Below, piece after piece: positions 60,758-64,000 of a stretch of DNA of 64,000 bases. The translations under genes were made by a program, and so were the position numbers. Every line of letters starts with the position of its first letter. Position 1 is the stretch's first letter. Origin of the DNA: Methylorubrum rhodinum (GTDB taxonomy: Bacteria > Pseudomonadota > Alphaproteobacteria > Rhizobiales > Beijerinckiaceae); contig NZ_JACHOP010000023.1 of assembly GCF_014199935.1 (NCBI RefSeq), positions 1 to 64,000 on the forward strand, in the 5' to 3' direction. The notes beneath the pieces are model-generated. The model worked only from the letters and a program-made list of their open reading frames with translations. It searched no databases and was not told where the DNA came from.

Positions 60758-61084
60758 GGCGGCAGGAGCCGGATACCTTGACCTCACCGATCGGATCGAC
60801 TTCGCCTCGTCGCCGTCGCGCTCTTGCGCGAGACTGCGCCGACGTCGTCCGCAGCGGGCCGGGCGTCCTCTCCCCGTCGGCTCGCCGTTCCCGCCGCCGC
60901 GCATCGGTGTCGCCTCGCCGGTCGCGCCGCTCCGCGGCCGACGCATATCCGCCCTCGCGCAGGTGCGGGAACGCCGGCTTGACCGAAACGTTCGAACCGC
61001 GAACCGCACCGTCCCACGGGCGGCGAGCCGCTTCCTGACGGTCCGCCCCCGCGACGGGCGGCAACCCGACGGGAGTGCGCGCGG
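60758..61084. other. Intergenic region before gnd
   Basis: About 330 bases, very GC-rich and codon-like on both strands, but no product is recognisable. It should contain the gnd-pgl promoter; no clear hexamers seen. Confidence 0.35.
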
Positions 61085-62077
61085 ATGCAAATCGGCATGA
61101 TCGGCCTCGGCCGGATGGGCGGCAACATCGTCCGCCGCCTCCTGCGCGACGGGCACACGGCCGTGGTGTTCGACCGCGACCCGGCGGCGGTCGAGAAACT
61201 CGCCAGCGAGGGCGCGACGCCCGCCGACAGCCTGGACGATCTCGTCGCGAAGCTGGAGAGCCCGCGCACCGCCTGGGTGATGCTGCCCGCGGGCGCCATC
61301 ACCGAGGAGACGGTGGGCAAGCTCGGCGGGCTGATGCAGGCCGACGACTGCATCATCGACGGCGGCAACTCGTTCTATCAGGACGACGTGCGCCGCGCCC
61401 GCGACCTCGACGCCAAGGGCATCCACTACGTCGATGTCGGCACCTCCGGCGGCGTCTGGGGGCTGGAGCGCGGCTACTGCATGATGATCGGCGGCCACAA
61501 GGCGGCGGTCGACCGGCTCGATCCGATCTTCCGCACCCTGGCGCCGGGACTGGGCGACATCCCCCGCACGGTCGGCCGCGACGGGCGCGATCCGCGGGCC
61601 GAACTCGGCTACATCCACGCGGGCCCGAGCGGAGCCGGCCACTTCGTCAAGATGATCCACAACGGCATCGAGTACGGCCTGATGCAGGCCTATGCCGAGG
61701 GCTTCGACATCCTCAAGCACGCCAATTCCGAGCAGGTGCCGGAGGAGCGGCGCTTCGACCTCAACCTCGGCGACATCGCCGAGGTGTGGCGGCGCGGCAG
61801 CGTGGTCTCGTCCTGGCTGCTCGACCTCACCGCGACGGCGCTCGCGGGCGACGAGACGCTCGAGGACTTCTCTGGCTACGTCGAGGATTCCGGCGAGGGA
61901 CGCTGGACCATCAACGCCGCCGTCGAGGAGGCGGTGCCGGCCACCGTTCTGTCGAGCGCGCTCTACCGCCGCTTCCGCTCCCGCGAGGATGCGAGCTACG
62001 CCGACAAGCTGCTCTCGGCCATGCGAAAGGGGTTCGGCGGACATCAGGAGCCGCCGCGCCGGGGGCCGACGCCGTGA
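61085..62077 (+). CDS. gnd: 6-phosphogluconate dehydrogenase, decarboxylating (short form)
   Basis: Oxidative decarboxylation of 6-phosphogluconate to ribulose 5-phosphate. 330 residues, the short dimer/tetramer class (YqeC/GndA type) that often uses NAD. N-terminal Rossmann loop IGMIGLGRMGGNIVRRLL; the substrate motif VDVGTSGGVWGLERGYCMMIGG; the catalytic lysine and glutamate region GHFVKMIHNGIEYGLMQAYAEGFDIL. GGGAG lies about 9 bases before ATG 61085. Coupled to pgl by a GTGA overlap. Confidence 0.96.
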   Translation: MQIGMIGLGRMGGNIVRRLLRDGHTAVVFDRDPAAVEKLASEGATPADSLDDLVAKLESPRTAWVMLPAGAITEETVGKLGGLMQADDCIIDGGNSFYQDDVRRARDLDAKGIHYVDVGTSGGVWGLERGYCMMIGGHKAAVDRLDPIFRTLAPGLGDIPRTVGRDGRDPRAELGYIHAGPSGAGHFVKMIHNGIEYGLMQAYAEGFDILKHANSEQVPEERRFDLNLGDIAEVWRRGSVVSSWLLDLTATALAGDETLEDFSGYVEDSGEGRWTINAAVEEAVPATVLSSALYRRFRSREDASYADKLLSAMRKGFGGHQEPPRRGPTP

Positions 62078-62805
62078 TCGCGCTTCCCCGCGACACCGAA
62101 CTGATGGCGGATGCCGAGGCGACCGCCCGCGCGGCCGCCGAGCATCTGATCGAGATGGTGACGAGCGCGCCCGGCGAGCGCGCGGCAATCTGCCTGTCGG
62201 GCGGCTCGACCCCGAAGCGCCTCTACGCGCTGCTGGCCTCCCCCGGCTTCGTCGAGCGGGTGCCGTGGGAGCGCGTGCACTGGTTCTTCGGCGACGACCG
62301 GGTGGTGCCGTGGGACGATCCGCTCAGCAACGTCCGCATGGTCCGCGAGGCCTTCGGCCACGCCTCGCCCGTGCCGCCGACGCACCTGCACTTCATCCCC
62401 TCCGACGAGGGGGCGGAGATCGGCGCAAGCGCCTACGCGGCGACGCTGAAGACGTTCTACGGCGCCGACGCGCTCGACCCGGCGCGTCCCCTGTTCGATC
62501 TCGTCCTGCTCGGCCTCGGCAGCGACGGGCACACCGCCTCGCTGTTCCCGGGAAAGCCGGCACTCGCCGAGCGCGACGCCTGGGTCGCGCCGGTGCCGGA
62601 GGCCGGGATGGAGCCGTTCGTGCCCCGCATCACCCTCACCTTCCCGGCGCTCGCCTCCGCCCGCTCGGTGCTGTTTCTGGTCAACGGTGCGGGCAAGCGC
62701 GATCCGCTGCGGCGACTCGCGGCGGGCGAGGATCTGCCGGCCGCCCACGCGACGAGCGTCGGGCGGCTCTCGTGGTTCATCGATCGCGACGCGGCGGAGG
62801 CCTGA
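62074..62805 (+). CDS. pgl: 6-phosphogluconolactonase
   Basis: Hydrolyses 6-phosphogluconolactone, the step before Gnd. 243 residues in the NagB/DevB fold: AAICLSGGSTPKRLYALLAS, VHWFFGDDRVVPWDDPLSNVRMVREAF and LFDLVLLGLGSDGHTASLFPG with the catalytic histidine. Start GTG 62074 overlaps the gnd stop. A zwf gene is not in the window. Confidence 0.95.
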   Translation: MIALPRDTELMADAEATARAAAEHLIEMVTSAPGERAAICLSGGSTPKRLYALLASPGFVERVPWERVHWFFGDDRVVPWDDPLSNVRMVREAFGHASPVPPTHLHFIPSDEGAEIGASAYAATLKTFYGADALDPARPLFDLVLLGLGSDGHTASLFPGKPALAERDAWVAPVPEAGMEPFVPRITLTFPALASARSVLFLVNGAGKRDPLRRLAAGEDLPAAHATSVGRLSWFIDRDAAEA

Positions 62806-62957
62806 ATTCCACCGGAGGTGGGCAGACGACGGGATTTCTTGCGGATTATCGCGCAAAAACCGCGACTTATCCTACGAATCGAGACCTCTGCCGCAATTTC
62901 GCCGCGGAGCTTGCCGGTTTGTGAATCCTTTCACCGACGGACCGAGAGGGGCGTGCC

Positions 62958-63536
62958 GTGTCGGGAAGGGAGTTCGCCGTCGAGCCGGATCGCTGGGCGC
63001 TGCCGCGCCGCCAGAGCGTTCGCCTGAGCCACAACCGGGTCCTGCCGGGGCCCCTGAAGTCGCTGCCGCGCCGTCGCACTCCGTCGGCCTGGCTCGCCGG
63101 TCTCGGTCTCGGCCTCGCCGGCCTGTCGCTCGCCGCCGCCCTCAGCCTGGCGCCCTGGCCGTCCGCCGAACCCGCCGCCGAACCCGCCGCCGATCCGGCC
63201 CCGGAGATCGTGACGAACGCTGCCGCGGAGGCGCCGTCGACGCCCCGCGTGGTGGGAGCGGCCGTGCTTCCGGCCCCCGTCGCCGCGCCTCCCGCCGCGG
63301 ACGTCCCGGCAGCCGAGCCCCCGGCCCTCCGCACGGTCGCCGCCGAGCCGGCCGCGCCTCCGGCCGCCCCGCCGGTTCGGCCCCGCGCCGCGGCCCCGGC
63401 GCTCGATCTCGGCCAGTTGCCGGTCCTCGCCCTCGACGCGTCAGCCTTCGAGGCGCCGCCGGTCGCGGAGGCGCCGCGTCCGGCCGCCAAGGCGCCCGCA
63501 CGGGCGCCGGCCCCCCGGCTCGCCGGCCAGCACTGA
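62958..63536 (+). CDS. Single-span membrane protein with Pro/Ala-rich tail, unknown function
   Basis: 192 residues from GTG 62958, preceded by GAGAGGGG. Short basic cytoplasmic part with RRQSVRLSHNRVLPGPLKSLPRRR, one helix (AWLAGLGLGLAGLSLAAALSLA), then about 120 residues of Ala/Pro/Glu-rich low complexity that would extend into the periplasm. The composition resembles TonB-like or peptidoglycan-linked spacers, but no C-terminal domain follows. Function unknown. Confidence 0.6.
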   Translation: MSGREFAVEPDRWALPRRQSVRLSHNRVLPGPLKSLPRRRTPSAWLAGLGLGLAGLSLAAALSLAPWPSAEPAAEPAADPAPEIVTNAAAEAPSTPRVVGAAVLPAPVAAPPAADVPAAEPPALRTVAAEPAAPPAAPPVRPRAAAPALDLGQLPVLALDASAFEAPPVAEAPRPAAKAPARAPAPRLAGQH

Positions 63537-63618
63537 CGCCCGCTTCCACCCGACTTGTGTCCGGTGGTGCGCCCTCCGAGCTTCGACTACGCTCGCGAAA
63601 GATCTCGGCGAGGGAGGC

Positions 63619-64000
63619 GTGGTGTTCAGACCGATCCGAGGTGGGCGGGCCTTGTGCGCCGGCGCGCTCGCGCTGCTCGCCCTGACGCGGCCCGTGTTCG
63701 CCGAGGACGGCGTCGCCACGGCGCTCGTCGTCTCGGTGGACGTCTCGGGCTCGGTCGACGAGACCCGCTACCACCTGCAGATGGAGGGTATCGCCGAGGC
63801 GCTGGAGGATCCGGCGGTGCTCGCCGCGATCCAGGGCAATTCCGGCGGCATCTACTTTGCGCTGGTGACCTGGGCCGACGGCGCGCGGCTGGCCGTCGAC
63901 TGGCGCCGCATCGCCACGAAGGCGGACGCGGCGGCGACCGCCGTGCTGGTGCGCGCGGTGCCGCGGGTGCCGGGCGAATTCACCTGCGCCGGGCAGATGC
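63619..64000 (+). CDS. Exported von Willebrand factor A-like protein (DUF1194), 3' end missing
   Basis: Runs off the window. GTG 63619 (or the next codon, also GTG) follows AGGGAGG. Signal peptide ALCAGALALLALTRPVFAED, then the start of a VWA domain: TALVVSVDVSGSVDETRYHLQMEGIAEAL, in which DVSGS supplies the metal-ion-dependent adhesion site, and GGIYFALVTWADGA. Matches the alphaproteobacterial DUF1194 family of periplasmic VWA proteins, role unknown. Confidence 0.85.
   Translation, partial: MVFRPIRGGRALCAGALALLALTRPVFAEDGVATALVVSVDVSGSVDETRYHLQMEGIAEALEDPAVLAAIQGNSGGIYFALVTWADGARLAVDWRRIATKADAAATAVLVRAVPRVPGEFTCAGQM

Noticed and set aside
59223..61100. A single 625-codon protein covering the receiver, ACP and gnd upstream region
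   Set aside because: Only the 75-residue ACP part is coherent; the rest reads other genes out of frame and overlaps the gnd start.
1..64000. CRISPR arrays, tRNA or rRNA genes, insertion-sequence transposases
   Set aside because: I looked for spaced direct repeats, conserved tRNA arms and transposase motifs and saw none I could support by eye; a dedicated tRNA scan could still find one.

Overview
The window is high-GC alphaproteobacterial chromosome, densely packed and with no plasmid, phage or transposase genes in view. It combines a bacteriochlorophyll/photosystem cluster with an oxygen-dependent cyclase (acsF), a hopanoid operon and a PpsR/AerR regulator pair. That suggests an aerobic, facultatively phototrophic member of the Hyphomicrobiales. 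A Methylobacterium/Methylorubrum extorquens-like organism is my best guess, but no methylotrophy gene is in the window, so this is inference.

Layout. (1) 1-957: 3' part of a UDP-glucose 6-dehydrogenase gene. (2) 1414-10214: a 2476-residue fully reducing type I polyketide synthase translationally coupled to a PLP-dependent alpha-oxoamine synthase, closed by a hairpin terminator. (3) 10398-19607, minus strand: dxs, hpnA, hpnC, hpnD, hpnE, shc and a spermidine-synthase-like methyltransferase-fold gene. These run from the isoprenoid entry point through squalene to hopene. Two palindromic repeat elements sit in the gaps. (4) 19931-25086: a small secreted protein, a secreted nuclease, a conserved small protein, the ABC-F translation factor EttA and a triheme cytochrome c. 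(5) 25222-47797: the photosynthesis cluster. The minus-strand arm holds bchG, a PucC-family transporter, bchP, tspO and a small membrane protein. The regulators ppsR and aerR follow, also on the minus strand. A long plus-strand superoperon then reads bchF-bchN-bchB-bchH-bchL-bchM-lhaA-puhA-puhB-puhC-orf98-acsF-puhE-hemA. Two perfect TGT-N12-ACA PpsR-type sites lie before bchG and one near-perfect site lies before bchF. (6) 47943-56206: znuA with a Zur-like palindrome, a Spy/CpxP-like protein, an MsbA-like ABC exporter, two tiny membrane proteins, galM, a GbsR/MarR regulator with an operator over its own start codon, rsfS and three small secreted proteins. (7) 56219-59422, minus strand: proB-proA-nadD. 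(8) 59608-64000: a lone receiver-domain protein, a broken acyl-carrier-protein/ATP-grasp locus, gnd-pgl of the pentose phosphate pathway, a Pro/Ala-rich membrane protein and the start of a von Willebrand A protein.

How the parts fit. Dxs supplies isoprenoid precursors both for hopanoids (HpnD, HpnC, HpnE, Shc) and for the geranylgeranyl/phytyl tail that BchG attaches and BchP reduces. HemA at the end of the superoperon supplies 5-aminolevulinate for the pigment made by BchH/AcsF/BchM/BchLNB/BchF. LhaA and PuhABCE place the pigment and assemble the reaction centre. PpsR and the cobalamin-binding AerR, encoded between the two arms, very probably control both. The least explained system is the PKS/alpha-oxoamine synthase pair. 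Its domain logic resembles fungal fumonisin-type assembly (Fum1 + Fum8), and it should release an amino-ketone lipid.
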